64,000 nucleotides of DNA from Flavobacterium suncheonense GH29-5 = DSM 17707 (GTDB lineage: Bacteria > Bacteroidota > Bacteroidia > Flavobacteriales > Flavobacteriaceae), in NCBI RefSeq assembly GCF_000430025.1, contig NZ_KE387020.1, positions 352,626-416,625 of the forward strand. Reading direction: 5' to 3'. Within the stretch, counting starts at the first letter, position 1. Every line of letters begins with the position of its first letter. The notes beneath the pieces are model-generated. The model made no database searches. It was not told the origin of the DNA and saw nothing but the letters and a program-made list of their open reading frames with translations. Position numbers and translations under genes: made by a program. Positions 38,748 to 48,066 of this stretch are shown piece by piece.

Positions 38748-39364
38748 TACTTCTGAATGATTACGTAAGAGTTTTTGTGTCCAGGAACTGCTCCTTTAAC
38801 CACAAGTAGGTTCTTGTCAGTCACTACTTTTAAAACTCTAAGGTTTTGAACTGTTACATTTTCTCCTCCTGTTCTTCCCGCCATACGCATTCCTTTGAAT
38901 ACTCTTGATGGATAAGACGATGCTCCAACAGATCCCGGTGCTCTCAAACGGTTGTGCTGACCGTGAGTTGACTGACCAACACCACCAAAACCGTGACGTT
39001 TTACAACCCCTTGAAAACCTTTACCTTTTGATACACCTACTACGTCTACGAATTCACCTTCAGCGAAAACATCCACAGTGATTACATCACCTAATTTGTA
39101 CTCGTTTTCAAACTCCTGGAATTCAACGACTTTCTTTTTTGCAGAAGTACCCGCTTTTTTAAAGTGACCTAACTCAGCTTTAGTAGCGTGCTTTTCTGTT
39201 TTGTCATCGAAACCAAGTTGTAACGCTTCATACCCGTCAACCTCATTGGTTCTGACTTGGGTAACGACACATGGACCTGCTTCGATTACAGTACAAGGAA
39301 TGTTTTTCCCGTTCTCATCGAATAAGCTGGTCATGCCGATTTTTCTTCCAATTAACCCAGACAT
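38747..39364 (-). CDS. rplC: 50S ribosomal protein L3
   Basis: 205 residues: [20 protein letters not shown] at the start and the [20 protein letters not shown] loop near the middle. First gene of the S10-type transcription unit here: a canonical promoter lies 51-81 bases upstream (39415-39445) after rpsJ, so L3 onward can be expressed independently of the str genes. Confidence 0.99.
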   Translation of the reverse strand: MSGLIGRKIGMTSLFDENGKNIPCTVIEAGPCVVTQVRTNEVDGYEALQLGFDDKTEKHATKAELGHFKKAGTSAKKKVVEFQEFENEYKLGDVITVDVFAEGEFVDVVGVSKGKGFQGVVKRHGFGGVGQSTHGQHNRLRAPGSVGASSYPSRVFKGMRMAGRTGGENVTVQNLRVLKVVTDKNLLVVKGAVPGHKNSYVIIQK

Positions 39365-39414
39365 ATTAAACTATTTATTAATAAATTATAAAAATTCTTA
39401 TTTTTTTGAGTGTG

Positions 39415-39445
39415 CAAAAGTAGGGATTATGTTTTTAATATCAAA
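39415..39445 (-). promoter_or_regulatory. Canonical promoter of rplC operon nested in an inverted repeat
   Basis: Minus strand: TTTG at 39442-39445, a spacer of 19, and TACTTTTG at 39415-39422. The region from 39421 to 39457 is a perfect 15-bp inverted repeat, so both promoter boxes fall at least partly inside the hairpin sequence. Confidence 0.75.
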
Positions 39446-39457
39446 ACATAATCCCTA
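39421..39457. repeat. Perfect 15-bp inverted repeat between rpsJ and rplC
   Basis: TAGGGATTATGTTTT (39421-39435), a seven-base loop, and AAAACATAATCCCTA (39443-39457). Read on the minus strand it follows the rpsJ stop by 23 bases. There is no clean T-run after it, so it may act as a processing or attenuation structure or as an operator rather than a simple terminator. Confidence 0.85.
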
Positions 39458-39480
39458 AATACTTTAGAATGCGTGATTTA

Positions 39481-39786
39481 TCACACTTTGATCTCTACTT
39501 CAACTCCACTTGGAAGCTCCAATTTCATTAGAGCGTCGATCGTTTTTGAAGAGGAAGAGTAGATATCTAAAAGTCTTTTGTATGAACTCACTTCAAACTG
39601 CTCTCTCGATTTTTTGTTTACGTGCGGAGAACGCAATACAGTGAAAATCTTTTTGTGAGTTGGCAATGGAATAGGACCCGTTACCACAGCACCTGTACTT
39701 TTTACAGTTTTTACGATTTTTTCTGCCGATTTATCAACCAACATGTGATCGTAAGATTTTAATTTTATTCTGATTTTTTGACTCAT
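39481..39786 (-). CDS. rpsJ: 30S ribosomal protein S10
   Basis: 101 residues: [20 protein letters not shown] at the start and [20 protein letters not shown] in the middle. It starts 11 bases after the fusA stop and so ends the str transcription unit; it also forms the NusB-NusE antitermination partner in other bacteria. The rplC promoter lies in the gap that follows. Confidence 0.99.
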   Translation of the reverse strand: MSQKIRIKLKSYDHMLVDKSAEKIVKTVKSTGAVVTGPIPLPTHKKIFTVLRSPHVNKKSREQFEVSSYKRLLDIYSSSSKTIDALMKLELPSGVEVEIKV

Positions 39787-39797
39787 CTTGATAAAAA

Positions 39798-41942
39798 TTA
39801 AGCGTTACCTTTTGCTTTTTTAATTACTTCTTCGGAAATATTCGAAGGTGTTTGCTCATAGTGCGAGAACTCCATGGTAGAAGTTGCACGACCGGATGAT
39901 AATGTTCTTAATGTAGTTACATAACCGAACATTTCAGAAAGCGGCACACTAGCTTTGATAGTTTTAGCACCGGCTCTGTCACCCATATCGTTAACCTGAC
40001 CTCTACGACGGTTCAAGTCTCCTACGATATCCCCCATGTTTTCTTCAGGAGTAATAACTTCGATTTTCATGATTGGCTCTAAGATTACAGCTCCCGCAGC
40101 TTTCGCCACTTCTTTGTAACCCATTTTCGCCGCTAATTCGAACGATAAAGCATCCGAATCCACAGGGTGATACGAACCATCCAATAAAGTAACTTTCAAG
40201 CTATCTACCACATATCCCGCTAAAGGACCTTGCTTCATAGCTTCTCTGAAACCTTTCTCTACTGCAGGAATATATTCTTTAGGAACGTTACCACCTTTCA
40301 CCTCATTAATGAACTGCAATCCAACAACTCCCGGATCTGCAGGCTCCAAACGGAATACGATATCACCAAATTTACCACGACCTCCGGATTGTTTTTTGTA
40401 CACTTCTCTGTGTTGTGCAGATTTAGTAAACGCCTCTTTGTACTCTACCTGTGGTTCACCTTGGTTAACTTCTACTTTGAACTCACGTTTCATACGGTCT
40501 ACCAAGATATCCAAGTGAAGCTCACCCATACCGGAGATAATCGTCTGACCTGAAGCCTCATCTGTTCTAACCGTAAACGTTGGATCTTCTTCAGCAAGTT
40601 TTGCCAAAGCCATACCCATTTTGTCCACGTCAGCTTTTGTTTTAGGCTCGATCGCGATACCGATTACCGGATCAGGGAATTTCATAGACTCAAGAATGAT
40701 TGGGTGTTTTTCATCACACATGGTATCTCCAGTCTTGATATCTTTAAATCCAACTGCCGCTCCGATATCTCCTGCCTCGATGTACTCTATTGGGTTTTGT
40801 TTGTTCGCGTGCATTTGGTAGATACGGGAAATACGCTCTTTGTTTCCGGAACGAGTGTTCAGGATATAAGAACCTGCATCCAAACGACCAGAGTAAGCAC
40901 GGAAGAATGCCAAACGACCAACATAAGGGTCAGTAGCAATTTTAAATGCCAAAGCCGCGAAAGGCTCATTTACGTCCGGACGACGGATGATTTTAGTTTG
41001 ATCTTCTTCCAATAAATCTGCATCATCAGGATGAATACCTTCGATACCTTCTTTATCTAAAGGAGACGGTAAATATTTACAAACTGCATCCAACATGAAC
41101 TGAACTCCTTTATTTTTGAAGGAAGACCCACACAACATTGGAATAATCGCCATATCGATAGTAGCAGCACGTAATGCATTGTTGATTTCTTCTTCAGTAA
41201 TTGAATTCTCATCTTCCATGTACTTATCCAATAAGTTTTCATCGTAAGAAGCGATCTCTTCAATTAATTTAGAACGGTATTCTTTTACTTCGTCAACCAT
41301 ATCCGCAGGGATGTCAACAACGTCAAAAGTAGCTCCCTGAGTTTCATCATGCCATACAATAGCTCTGTTTTTCACTAAGTCTACTACTCCTTTGAAATCA
41401 GCTTCCTCACCGATTGGCAATGTAATCGCAACAGCGTTAGACTTCAACATGTCTTTCACCTGCTGACATACTGCCAAGAAGTTAGAACCCTGACGGTCCA
41501 TTTTGTTTACGAACCCCATACGAGGAACGCGGTACTGGTCTGCAAGTCTCCAGTTGGTCTCCGACTGAGGCTCAACACCGTCAACCGCAGAGAACAAGAA
41601 CACTAAACCATCCAATACACGCAACGAACGGTTCACCTCTACTGTAAAGTCAACGTGTCCCGGGGTATCGATAATGTTAAAGTGGTACGGTTTAGATTCA
41701 GGAATGTTTTTCCCTTGTTCAGTTGGGAAATTCCAGGTACAAGTTGTAGCTGCTGAAGTAATGGTAATACCTCTTTCCTGCTCTTGTGCCATCCAGTCCA
41801 TTGTTGCAGCACCATCGTGTACTTCACCAATTTTGTGTGATTTCCCGGTATAAAATAAGATACGCTCCGTAGTTGTTGTTTTACCAGCATCAATGTGAGC
41901 AGCAATACCTATGTTTCTTGTGAATTTTAAATCTCTAGCCAT
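39798..41942 (-). CDS. fusA: Elongation factor G
   Basis: 714 residues, full length. GTPase motifs are [15 protein letters not shown] (G1, about residue 16), [10 protein letters not shown] (switch I), [12 protein letters not shown] (G3) and NKMDRQG (G4). Domains II-V follow; [15 protein letters not shown] is in domain IV. It drives translocation. It lies between rpsG and rpsJ, the str operon place for the classic housekeeping EF-G. Confidence 0.98.
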   Translation of the reverse strand: MARDLKFTRNIGIAAHIDAGKTTTTERILFYTGKSHKIGEVHDGAATMDWMAQEQERGITITSAATTCTWNFPTEQGKNIPESKPYHFNIIDTPGHVDFTVEVNRSLRVLDGLVFLFSAVDGVEPQSETNWRLADQYRVPRMGFVNKMDRQGSNFLAVCQQVKDMLKSNAVAITLPIGEEADFKGVVDLVKNRAIVWHDETQGATFDVVDIPADMVDEVKEYRSKLIEEIASYDENLLDKYMEDENSITEEEINNALRAATIDMAIIPMLCGSSFKNKGVQFMLDAVCKYLPSPLDKEGIEGIHPDDADLLEEDQTKIIRRPDVNEPFAALAFKIATDPYVGRLAFFRAYSGRLDAGSYILNTRSGNKERISRIYQMHANKQNPIEYIEAGDIGAAVGFKDIKTGDTMCDEKHPIILESMKFPDPVIGIAIEPKTKADVDKMGMALAKLAEEDPTFTVRTDEASGQTIISGMGELHLDILVDRMKREFKVEVNQGEPQVEYKEAFTKSAQHREVYKKQSGGRGKFGDIVFRLEPADPGVVGLQFINEVKGGNVPKEYIPAVEKGFREAMKQGPLAGYVVDSLKVTLLDGSYHPVDSDALSFELAAKMGYKEVAKAAGAVILEPIMKIEVITPEENMGDIVGDLNRRRGQVNDMGDRAGAKTIKASVPLSEMFGYVTTLRTLSSGRATSTMEFSHYEQTPSNISEEVIKKAKGNA

Positions 41943-41952
41943 TTCTTATGAA

Positions 41953-42429
41953 TTAAAATCTAAAGTGAGAGAAAGCCTTGTTAGCTTCTGCCATTTTGTG
42001 AGTATCCATTCTTTTCTTAACAGCAGCTCCTTCTTCTTTAGCCGCAGCCAAGATTTCAGAAGCAAGTTTTCCTGCCATAGATTTTTCATTTCTTTTTCTT
42101 GCATACAAAATCATCCATTTCATAGAATAGGAAATTTTTCTATCCGGACGGATTTGCATAGGAATCTGGAACGTAGCTCCTCCCACACGACGGGAACGAA
42201 CTTCTACGTGAGGCATAACATTCGTTAATGCATCTTTCCAGATTTCTAATGCCGATTTTTCAGCATCTTGCTTTTTAGCTTCCACAATGTCTAATGCATC
42301 ATAGAAAACTTTAAAAGCAGTCGATTTTTTACCATCCCACATTAAGTTGTTCACAAAACGTGTTACTAACTGATCGTTAAATTTCGGATCTGGTAAAAGA
42401 GGTCTTTTTTTGGCCTGTCTTTTTCTCAT
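41953..42429 (-). CDS. rpsG: 30S ribosomal protein S7
   Basis: 158 residues: [20 protein letters not shown] and [20 protein letters not shown] at the start, [20 protein letters not shown] in the middle. It organises the head of the small subunit. Ten bases precede fusA. Confidence 0.99.
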   Translation of the reverse strand: MRKRQAKKRPLLPDPKFNDQLVTRFVNNLMWDGKKSTAFKVFYDALDIVEAKKQDAEKSALEIWKDALTNVMPHVEVRSRRVGGATFQIPMQIRPDRKISYSMKWMILYARKRNEKSMAGKLASEILAAAKEEGAAVKKRMDTHKMAEANKAFSHFRF

Positions 42430-42452
42430 GTCTTTTTCTTAAAAGTTAAAAA

Positions 42453-42836
42453 TTACTTTTTAGCGTCTTTAGGTCTCTTAGCACCATATTTAGATCTTCT
42501 TTGTGTTCTACCGTTAACTCCGGCAGTATCCAAAGCACCACGTACGATGTGGTATCTAACACCTGGTAAATCTTTTACCCTTCCGCCTCTAACTAATACT
42601 ATCGAGTGCTCTTGCAGATTGTGTCCTTCTCCCGGGATGTAAGCATTCACTTCATTACCATTGGTCAAACGCACACGCGCAACTTTACGCATTGCAGAGT
42701 TTGGTTTCTTTGGTGTAGTAGTGTAAACACGCGTACAAACCCCTCTTCTTTGAGGACAAGAATCTAAAGCAGCCGATTTACTCTTCTTAGTTACTTGGGC
42801 TCTCCCTGTTCTTACTAATTGTTGAATTGTTGGCAT
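42453..42836 (-). CDS. rpsL: 30S ribosomal protein S12
   Basis: 127 residues: [20 protein letters not shown] at the start; the decoding-centre loop [20 protein letters not shown] and the [11 protein letters not shown] loop are unchanged in their main residues. The lysine of TTPKKPNS, the usual site of streptomycin-resistance substitutions, is present as Lys, i.e. wild type. First gene of the str operon, with a full promoter at 42889-42919. Confidence 0.99.
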   Translation of the reverse strand: MPTIQQLVRTGRAQVTKKSKSAALDSCPQRRGVCTRVYTTTPKKPNSAMRKVARVRLTNGNEVNAYIPGEGHNLQEHSIVLVRGGRVKDLPGVRYHIVRGALDTAGVNGRTQRRSKYGAKRPKDAKK

Positions 42837-42888
42837 AATGTTTAATAAAATTACTAACGTTATTAATTCCCGACACTTTTCGGGGCTG

Positions 42889-42919
42889 CAAATGTAGGAA
42901 TTAAATTTTATAAAACAAA
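42889..42919 (-). promoter_or_regulatory. Promoter of the str operon (rpsL-rpsG-fusA-rpsJ)
   Basis: Minus strand: TTTG at 42916-42919, a spacer of 19, TACATTTG at 42889-42896. The ATG at 42836 is 52 bases downstream of the box. One of the clearest promoters in the window. Confidence 0.78.
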
Positions 42920-43016
42920 CCCTAATTCTTTAATTTTCAACACAATTCTATATTCGGCAAAAAACGCATATTCAAAAACCATTTTTTACGTTATTTTTAC
43001 CAAAAGATTTTCCCGT

Positions 43017-44681
43017 TTGAAAAATTTGCTTCTTTTTTTACTTCTGATAGTCACCGGCTTTACCGCAAAAGCTCAGCAACTGCATTTGAAAGTGGAAGGA
43101 GATTCGCCGGCGGAAACCCAAATCATCGACAGCATCGGGTATAAAAAACTGCACGAAAACACCAAATCAATTCTGGACGAAACTGAAAATCTTACCACAA
43201 CACTACTTCAGAAAGGTTTTCTGGAAAGCGAACTAATCCGTCAGCAAAAAGTAAACGACTCTACTTTTTTGTTCCAATACCACCTTGGCAAAAAAACCAA
43301 TCGCATACATATATATATAGGTAAACTTTCCGAAGATGAAAAAAAACTGCTGGAATTCACCTCCGACACGATAAAACTGGAATCCTCCGAAATCGAAAGC
43401 TTCATGAACCTGAATTTGTCCAAACTGGAACAAAAAGGTTACTCCCTGAGCGAATTGCAACTCGTCAACCACAAAAAAGAAAAAACACACCTGCTTGCCG
43501 ATTTAAAAATCAAAACCGAAAAGATGCGTCAACTCAATGACATCGTGATTGTCGGCTACACCAAATTCCCGGAAGGTATTCGACGGAACATCGCCAAGCA
43601 ATACAAAAAGCGGCCGTTCAATCAGGAGAATTTAAAACAACTGAACGATAATTTCAAAGCGCTGCCGTTTGTCAATCAGTTAAAATATCCGGAAATTCTG
43701 TTTACCAAAGACAGCACCAAAGTATATGTGTATCTGGAGAAAACAAGAGCCAATCGTTTTGACGGGTTCATCGGTTTTGCCAACGAAGAAAGCACCGGCA
43801 TCCGTTTTAACGGCTATCTCGACTTATTGCTGAACAACGCTTTAAACACCGGCGAAAAATTCAACCTGTACTGGAAAAGTGACGGTAAAAAACAGACGAC
43901 TTTCAACATCGGAACCGAATTGCCGTATATTTTCAAAACGCCGCTGGGCATTAAAGCTGATTTACGGATTTTCAAACAGGACAGTACCTTTCAAAACACC
44001 ACCACATCTTTAAATCTGGGGTACTATTTCCGATACAATTCCAAAGTGTTTTTAGGACATCAGTCTTCGGAATCGGTTGACATTCAGAACACCAACAATT
44101 CGTTCATCAGCGATTTTTCGAACTCCTTCTGGACGGCTTCCTATGAATACACCGATTACAATGCTGAGGACTTCCTTTTTCGCGAACGAACCGGCCTCAA
44201 TGTCAAATTCGGCTTCGGAAACCGGAAATCGAAACTGGAATCCGCCGGTCAGTATTTTGTACAGCTCGACGTACATCACAATTTCTATCTGAACAAAAAA
44301 AACAGTATTGCCGTAAAAAATCAGAGTTTTTACCTGCAAAGCGACAATTACATCATTAACGAACTGTACCGTTTTGGTGGTATCAACTCCATTCGCGGTT
44401 TCGTGGAAAACAGCCTGCAGGCCAACTTATTTTCCGGACTGATGGCCGAATACCGCTACACACTAACGCCGAGCATGTACCTCCACACCATCACCGACTA
44501 CGGTTATTTTCAGGACAAAACCTCCAACTTAAAAGACAACTTACTGGGCTTAGGCTTCGGCTTCGGACTGCTCACCCAAAACGGCTTATTCAATTTGATT
44601 TACGCCAACGGAAGTACCGGCGACCAGGCAATTAAATTGTCGAATTCGATTGTGCATATTAGCTTTAAGACTAATTTTTAA
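43017..44681 (+). CDS. BamA/TamA-like outer-membrane beta-barrel protein
   Basis: 554 residues from a TTG start at 43017, the first codon in front of a good signal peptide (MKNLLLFLLLIVTGFTAKAQ). The N-terminal half resembles POTRA-like repeats (short beta-alpha-beta segments, e.g. GFLESELIRQQKVND), and the C-terminal half is a surface-antigen barrel with YRFGGINSIRGFVENSLQ, comparable to the family's conserved (V/I)RG motif, followed by ITDYGYFQDK and a terminal strand HISFKTNF ending in Phe. It could help insert or export a specific protein. It is divergent from rpsL. No essential Bam partner is adjacent, so it is not the main BamA. Confidence 0.75.
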   Translation: MKNLLLFLLLIVTGFTAKAQQLHLKVEGDSPAETQIIDSIGYKKLHENTKSILDETENLTTTLLQKGFLESELIRQQKVNDSTFLFQYHLGKKTNRIHIYIGKLSEDEKKLLEFTSDTIKLESSEIESFMNLNLSKLEQKGYSLSELQLVNHKKEKTHLLADLKIKTEKMRQLNDIVIVGYTKFPEGIRRNIAKQYKKRPFNQENLKQLNDNFKALPFVNQLKYPEILFTKDSTKVYVYLEKTRANRFDGFIGFANEESTGIRFNGYLDLLLNNALNTGEKFNLYWKSDGKKQTTFNIGTELPYIFKTPLGIKADLRIFKQDSTFQNTTTSLNLGYYFRYNSKVFLGHQSSESVDIQNTNNSFISDFSNSFWTASYEYTDYNAEDFLFRERTGLNVKFGFGNRKSKLESAGQYFVQLDVHHNFYLNKKNSIAVKNQSFYLQSDNYIINELYRFGGINSIRGFVENSLQANLFSGLMAEYRYTLTPSMYLHTITDYGYFQDKTSNLKDNLLGLGFGFGLLTQNGLFNLIYANGSTGDQAIKLSNSIVHISFKTNF

Positions 44682-44800
44682 AAACAGATTTTTAGATTAT
44701 TCAACAGTTAGATTTGTGCAGCTTTAAAAATCCAATAATCTACCCCTCTAACAATCCAGCTATCTAATTCTGATCAGATTTATTACCTAGCCTTATAGAA

Positions 44801-44880
44801 TTTGTGACTTTTTTTAATTTATTTTTTATTAGTCACAACTTTTGTGACTTTTTTAAAAAAAATATTTTTTAGTCACAGGT
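44801..44880. repeat. Two tandem 40-bp units with TTGTGACT / AGTCACAA dyads
   Basis: Each unit starts TTTGTGACTT, has an A/T-rich centre and ends AGTCACA. Half-sites are at 44802-44809, 44831-44838, 44842-44849 and 44871-44877. The middle pair forms the compact dyad AGTCACAA-CTT-TTGTGACT (44831-44849), the size of a typical repressor operator. Each unit can also fold as a long AT-rich hairpin. Confidence 0.8.
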
Positions 44881-44980
44881 TTTCGTTGCTGCAAAAACCA
44901 AAATCTACTGATTACACAGAGCAGCTCAAAAGTTTATAACAATCATCAAATCATCTAACTATCTAATAATCTAAAAAAAC

Positions 44981-44988
44981 TATCTTTG
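44981..44988 (+). promoter_or_regulatory. -7 box directly before rlmB (near-leaderless)
   Basis: TATCTTTG ends four bases before the rlmB ATG, so transcription would start at or beside the start codon. No TTTG is found at -33. Confidence 0.55.
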
Positions 44989-44992
44989 CCCC

Positions 44993-45727
44993 ATGGAAAA
45001 AGAACACCAAATATTCGGGATCCGCGCGATTATCGAAGCGATTCACGCCGGAAAAGAGATTGACAAAGTTTTTATTCAGAAAGACGCCCAAGGTGACTTG
45101 ATGCAGGAGCTGATGAAAACGATGAAGAAGAACAACATCAATTTCAGTTATGTTCCTGTGGAAAAACTCAACCGTTTAACACCCAACAACCATCAGGGCG
45201 CTGTGGCGAGCATTGCTCCTATTGCATTTGTTTCGCTTGAAACTTTAGTAGACCGTGTGGTGGAAAGCGGTAAAAAACCTTTATTCTTAATTTTAGACCA
45301 ATTGTCGGATGCCCGCAACTTCGGGGCGATTATCCGTACGGCCGAATGTACCGGGGTAGACGGCATCATCGTTCAGAAACAAGGCTCGGCTCCCGTAAAC
45401 GGCGATACGGTTAAAACTTCAGCCGGCGCAGTTTTCAATGTACCGATTTGCAAAGTTGATCATATTAAAGACGCGATTTTCTATTTACAGGGTTCCGGCA
45501 TCAAAACCGTAGCCGCCACCGAAAAAACCGAGAACAATATTTACGATATTTCTCTGAACGAGCCGGTAGCCATCATTATGGGCAGCGAAGACCGCGGGGT
45601 AAATCCGTCGGTATTGAAAATTGTAGACGAAAAAGCAAAACTTCCTATGTTTGGAACAATCTCTTCCCTGAACGTATCGGTAGCCTGCGGAGCGTTTTTG
45701 TATGAAACGGTACGACAACGCGGTTGA
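44993..45727 (+). CDS. rlmB: 23S rRNA (guanosine 2'-O) methyltransferase RlmB/TrmH family
   Basis: 244 residues with an N-terminal RNA-binding substrate domain (IFGIRAIIEAIHAGKEIDKV) and a SPOUT methyltransferase domain. The three motifs are visible: LDQLSDARNFGAIIRTAECT, IIMGSEDRGV and LPMFGTISSLNVSVACGAFL, the last holding the knot and the S-adenosylmethionine site. It methylates a ribose in 23S rRNA, G2251 in E. coli; the exact target here is assumed. It is a single gene with an own terminator. Confidence 0.93.
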   Translation: MEKEHQIFGIRAIIEAIHAGKEIDKVFIQKDAQGDLMQELMKTMKKNNINFSYVPVEKLNRLTPNNHQGAVASIAPIAFVSLETLVDRVVESGKKPLFLILDQLSDARNFGAIIRTAECTGVDGIIVQKQGSAPVNGDTVKTSAGAVFNVPICKVDHIKDAIFYLQGSGIKTVAATEKTENNIYDISLNEPVAIIMGSEDRGVNPSVLKIVDEKAKLPMFGTISSLNVSVACGAFLYETVRQRG

Positions 45728-45740
45728 TTTCAAAAAAAAG

Positions 45741-45770
45741 AAAAGTCCGGAGCGAAAGGTTCGGGCTTTT
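45741..45770. terminator. Bidirectional terminator between rlmB and the rhomboid gene
   Basis: AAAAGTCCGGA pairs with TTCGGGCTTTT (11 positions including G-U pairs) around an eight-base loop; T-run downstream on plus strand and A-run upstream, giving a T-run for the other strand. Confidence 0.8.
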
Positions 45771-45805
45771 TTGTATGCCATATTCCCGCTATTCCTTCAA
45801 GTCCT

Positions 45806-46606
45806 TCACGGAGTTTCGGAGCTTTCCGTACTATCGGGGCTAGTTGGGTTACCATTTTCTTCTTGGGTTTCTTTCAGAAAATAAATCACCGGTAAATTGG
45901 AAATAAAATAAGAATATTGCTGCTCCACCGGATCGGGTTTCGGTGTCGGCACAAATTTTCCGTTTTCATCAAAATGCTTCATAAAAGGATCCTGAGACGG
46001 ATCGAAATCGGGTCGTTCCCAGTCGTATTTAATCGGTTTCTGATAATCTTGGGTTTTGACAAAATAAGACAGCAGAAATCCGGTGATAAACCCCGCCAGA
46101 TGTCCTTCCCAGGAAATGTTCTGTTCCGCACTCGGAAACAGGTACCACACCATGCCGCCGTACAAGACGACTATCGTTAAGGACAGCGCCACCAACCGGT
46201 AGTACCCGGACTGCAGCCCTTTAAAAAAAATAAAACTCACCAGTACATAAATCAATCCGCTGGCGCCGATATGCATACTTTCCCGGCCAATCAGCCAGGT
46301 TCCGAAACCCGACATCAAAATCCCCCACACCAGCACCTGCAAACTCTGCTCCCGGTAAAAATAGCGCAAGGCCATTACCAGAAAGAACAGCGGAATCGAA
46401 TTGTTGTACAAATGCTCCAGACTTCCATGCAGAAAAGGACTGAACACCACGCCTTTCAACCCGGACAGCGTTCTGGGGTAAATACCGTAATCGTATAAAC
46501 TCATTTTGAAACGGATTTCAAACCAAAACACGCCCCATATTGCCAACAGGAACAATAGCGGCCAAAGAATCACGGAAGCGGAAAATTTAAAATCGGTTTC
46601 TTTCAT
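45806..46606 (-). CDS. Rhomboid family intramembrane serine protease
   Basis: 266 residues from the ATG at 46606; a further ATG at 46645 would add thirteen residues (MDMFLIRSRKSYP) and cannot be excluded. It has six or more TM segments. The catalytic serine is in HIGASGLIYVL (GxSG) and the histidine in SWEGHLAGFITGF, the two-residue rhomboid dyad. A C-terminal soluble tail of about 85 residues is rich in Pro, Asp, Ser and Thr. It would cleave TM proteins within the inner membrane; the substrate is unknown. It is convergent with rlmB. Confidence 0.9.
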   Translation of the reverse strand: MKETDFKFSASVILWPLLFLLAIWGVFWFEIRFKMSLYDYGIYPRTLSGLKGVVFSPFLHGSLEHLYNNSIPLFFLVMALRYFYREQSLQVLVWGILMSGFGTWLIGRESMHIGASGLIYVLVSFIFFKGLQSGYYRLVALSLTIVVLYGGMVWYLFPSAEQNISWEGHLAGFITGFLLSYFVKTQDYQKPIKYDWERPDFDPSQDPFMKHFDENGKFVPTPKPDPVEQQYSYFISNLPVIYFLKETQEENGNPTSPDSTESSETP

Positions 46607-46680
46607 CGGGTAGCTTTTTCTTGATCGTATCAAAAACATATCCAAATTAAATTTAATGAAGTTTTGTCATAAATTGGTTA

Positions 46681-46765
46681 TTTGGTTATTTGTTGATTTG
46701 AAGCCTGAAATGTTATAAATTTGACGTTTCTTATTCCCGAATAACCAAATCGACGAATAACCAAA
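46681..46765. repeat. Near-perfect 20-bp inverted repeat flanking the rarA promoter
   Basis: 46681-46700 and 46746-46765 are inverted copies with two mismatches in 20 (arm reading CCAAATCGACGAATAACC on the right). The 45-base loop contains the -7 box at 46716-46723. A related word (CCAAATAAACGAATAACC) stands before purE at 63277-63294. Confidence 0.75.
46716..46723 (+). promoter_or_regulatory. -7 box upstream of rarA
   Basis: TAAATTTG, 51 bases before the ATG at 46775, inside the inverted repeat. A TTTG lies 15 bases upstream, shorter than usual. Confidence 0.4.
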
Positions 46766-46774
46766 AGCAAAAAA

Positions 46775-48052
46775 ATGGAAGCACCTTTAGCCGAACGCAT
46801 TCGTCCGCAGCAATTATCGGAATACATCAGTCAGTCGCATTTGGTGGGTCCGAACGGTTCGTTAACCCATCAGATTGCGCGTGGTATCATCCCGTCGCTC
46901 ATTTTATGGGGACCGCCCGGCACCGGAAAAACGACACTCGCCCAGATTATGGCACAGGAAAGCAAGCGCCCGTTTTATACGTTAAGCGCTATCAATTCCG
47001 GCGTGAAAGACATCCGGGAGGTGATTGACAAAGCCAAACAAAGTGGCGGTTTGTTCACGGCTAAAAATCCGATTTTGTTTATCGATGAGATTCACCGTTT
47101 CAGCAAATCGCAACAGGATTCGCTATTGGCGGCTGTGGAAAAAGGCTGGGTGACCCTGATTGGCGCCACGACCGAAAATCCAAGTTTTGAGGTAATTCCT
47201 GCCTTATTGTCAAGATGTCAGGTGTATATTCTGAATGCGTTTACCAAAGACGATCTGGAAGCCTTGCTGCATCGCGCCATCGAAACGGACACTCTCCTGA
47301 AAACCAAAAATATTCAGTTAAAAGAAACAGAGGCTTTGCTTCGCTTGTCCGGTGGCGACGGCCGAAAACTGCTGAACATTTTTGAATTAATCATCAACGC
47401 TTCGGAAGCGGATTCCGTCGAAATCACCAATGATAAAGTGATGCAGCTGGTACAAAAAAATACTGTGCTGTACGACAAAACCGGAGAGCAGCATTATGAT
47501 ATTGTATCGGCTTTTATCAAATCCATTCGCGGGAGTGACCCAAATGGTGCGGTTTACTGGCTGGCAAGGATGATTGAAGGCGGTGAAGATGTAAAATTCA
47601 TCGCACGCCGCATGCTGATTTTAGCTTCGGAAGACATCGGCAATGCCAACCCGACCGCTTTAATCATGGCCAACAACACCTTTCAGGCCGTGACCACAAT
47701 CGGGTATCCCGAAAGCAGAATTATCCTGAGTCAATGTGCTATTTATCTGGCTACTTCCGCCAAAAGCAACGCGAGTTATACGGCTATCGGCAAAGCGCAG
47801 CAAATCGTAAAACAAACCGGTGATTTACCGGTGCCGCTGCATTTGCGCAATGCACCAACTAAACTCATGAAAGAATTGGGATACGGAGACGAGTACAAAT
47901 ACGCACACGATTACGCGAATAATTTCGCCGCACAGGAATTTCTTCCCGACGAAATCAGCAATACGGTCTTTTTTGAACCCGGCAATAATGCCCGCGAAAG
48001 AGAATTGCGTCAGTTTCTTAAAAACCGTTGGGAAGACAAATACGGATACTAA
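46775..48052 (+). CDS. rarA: Replication-associated recombination protein A (RarA/MgsA)
   Basis: 425 residues, AAA+ ATPase. Walker [11 protein letters not shown] (about residue 46), Walker [12 protein letters not shown], sensor 1 [11 protein letters not shown], and the C-terminal MgsA domain starting [20 protein letters not shown]. RarA acts at stalled replication forks near the replisome. Complete; convergent with a hypothetical protein gene; 15 bases between them. Confidence 0.95.
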   Translation: MEAPLAERIRPQQLSEYISQSHLVGPNGSLTHQIARGIIPSLILWGPPGTGKTTLAQIMAQESKRPFYTLSAINSGVKDIREVIDKAKQSGGLFTAKNPILFIDEIHRFSKSQQDSLLAAVEKGWVTLIGATTENPSFEVIPALLSRCQVYILNAFTKDDLEALLHRAIETDTLLKTKNIQLKETEALLRLSGGDGRKLLNIFELIINASEADSVEITNDKVMQLVQKNTVLYDKTGEQHYDIVSAFIKSIRGSDPNGAVYWLARMIEGGEDVKFIARRMLILASEDIGNANPTALIMANNTFQAVTTIGYPESRIILSQCAIYLATSAKSNASYTAIGKAQQIVKQTGDLPVPLHLRNAPTKLMKELGYGDEYKYAHDYANNFAAQEFLPDEISNTVFFEPGNNARERELRQFLKNRWEDKYGY

Positions 48053-48066
48053 AAAAATACGAATTA

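Larger units (their letters stand above)
44682..44992. other. Intergenic region with AT-rich word repeats and a tandem dyad
   Basis: This 311-base gap has no ORF I can support. It contains AT-rich, loosely repeated words (AATCTA, TCTAACTATCTAATAATCTA), a 10-base palindrome TCTGATCAGA near 44770, the 40-bp tandem dyad element at 44801-44880, and the rlmB promoter box at its right end. Confidence 0.8.

Noticed and set aside
40230..41015. Plus-strand open frames inside fusA
   Set aside because: Antisense shadows of a highly conserved gene.
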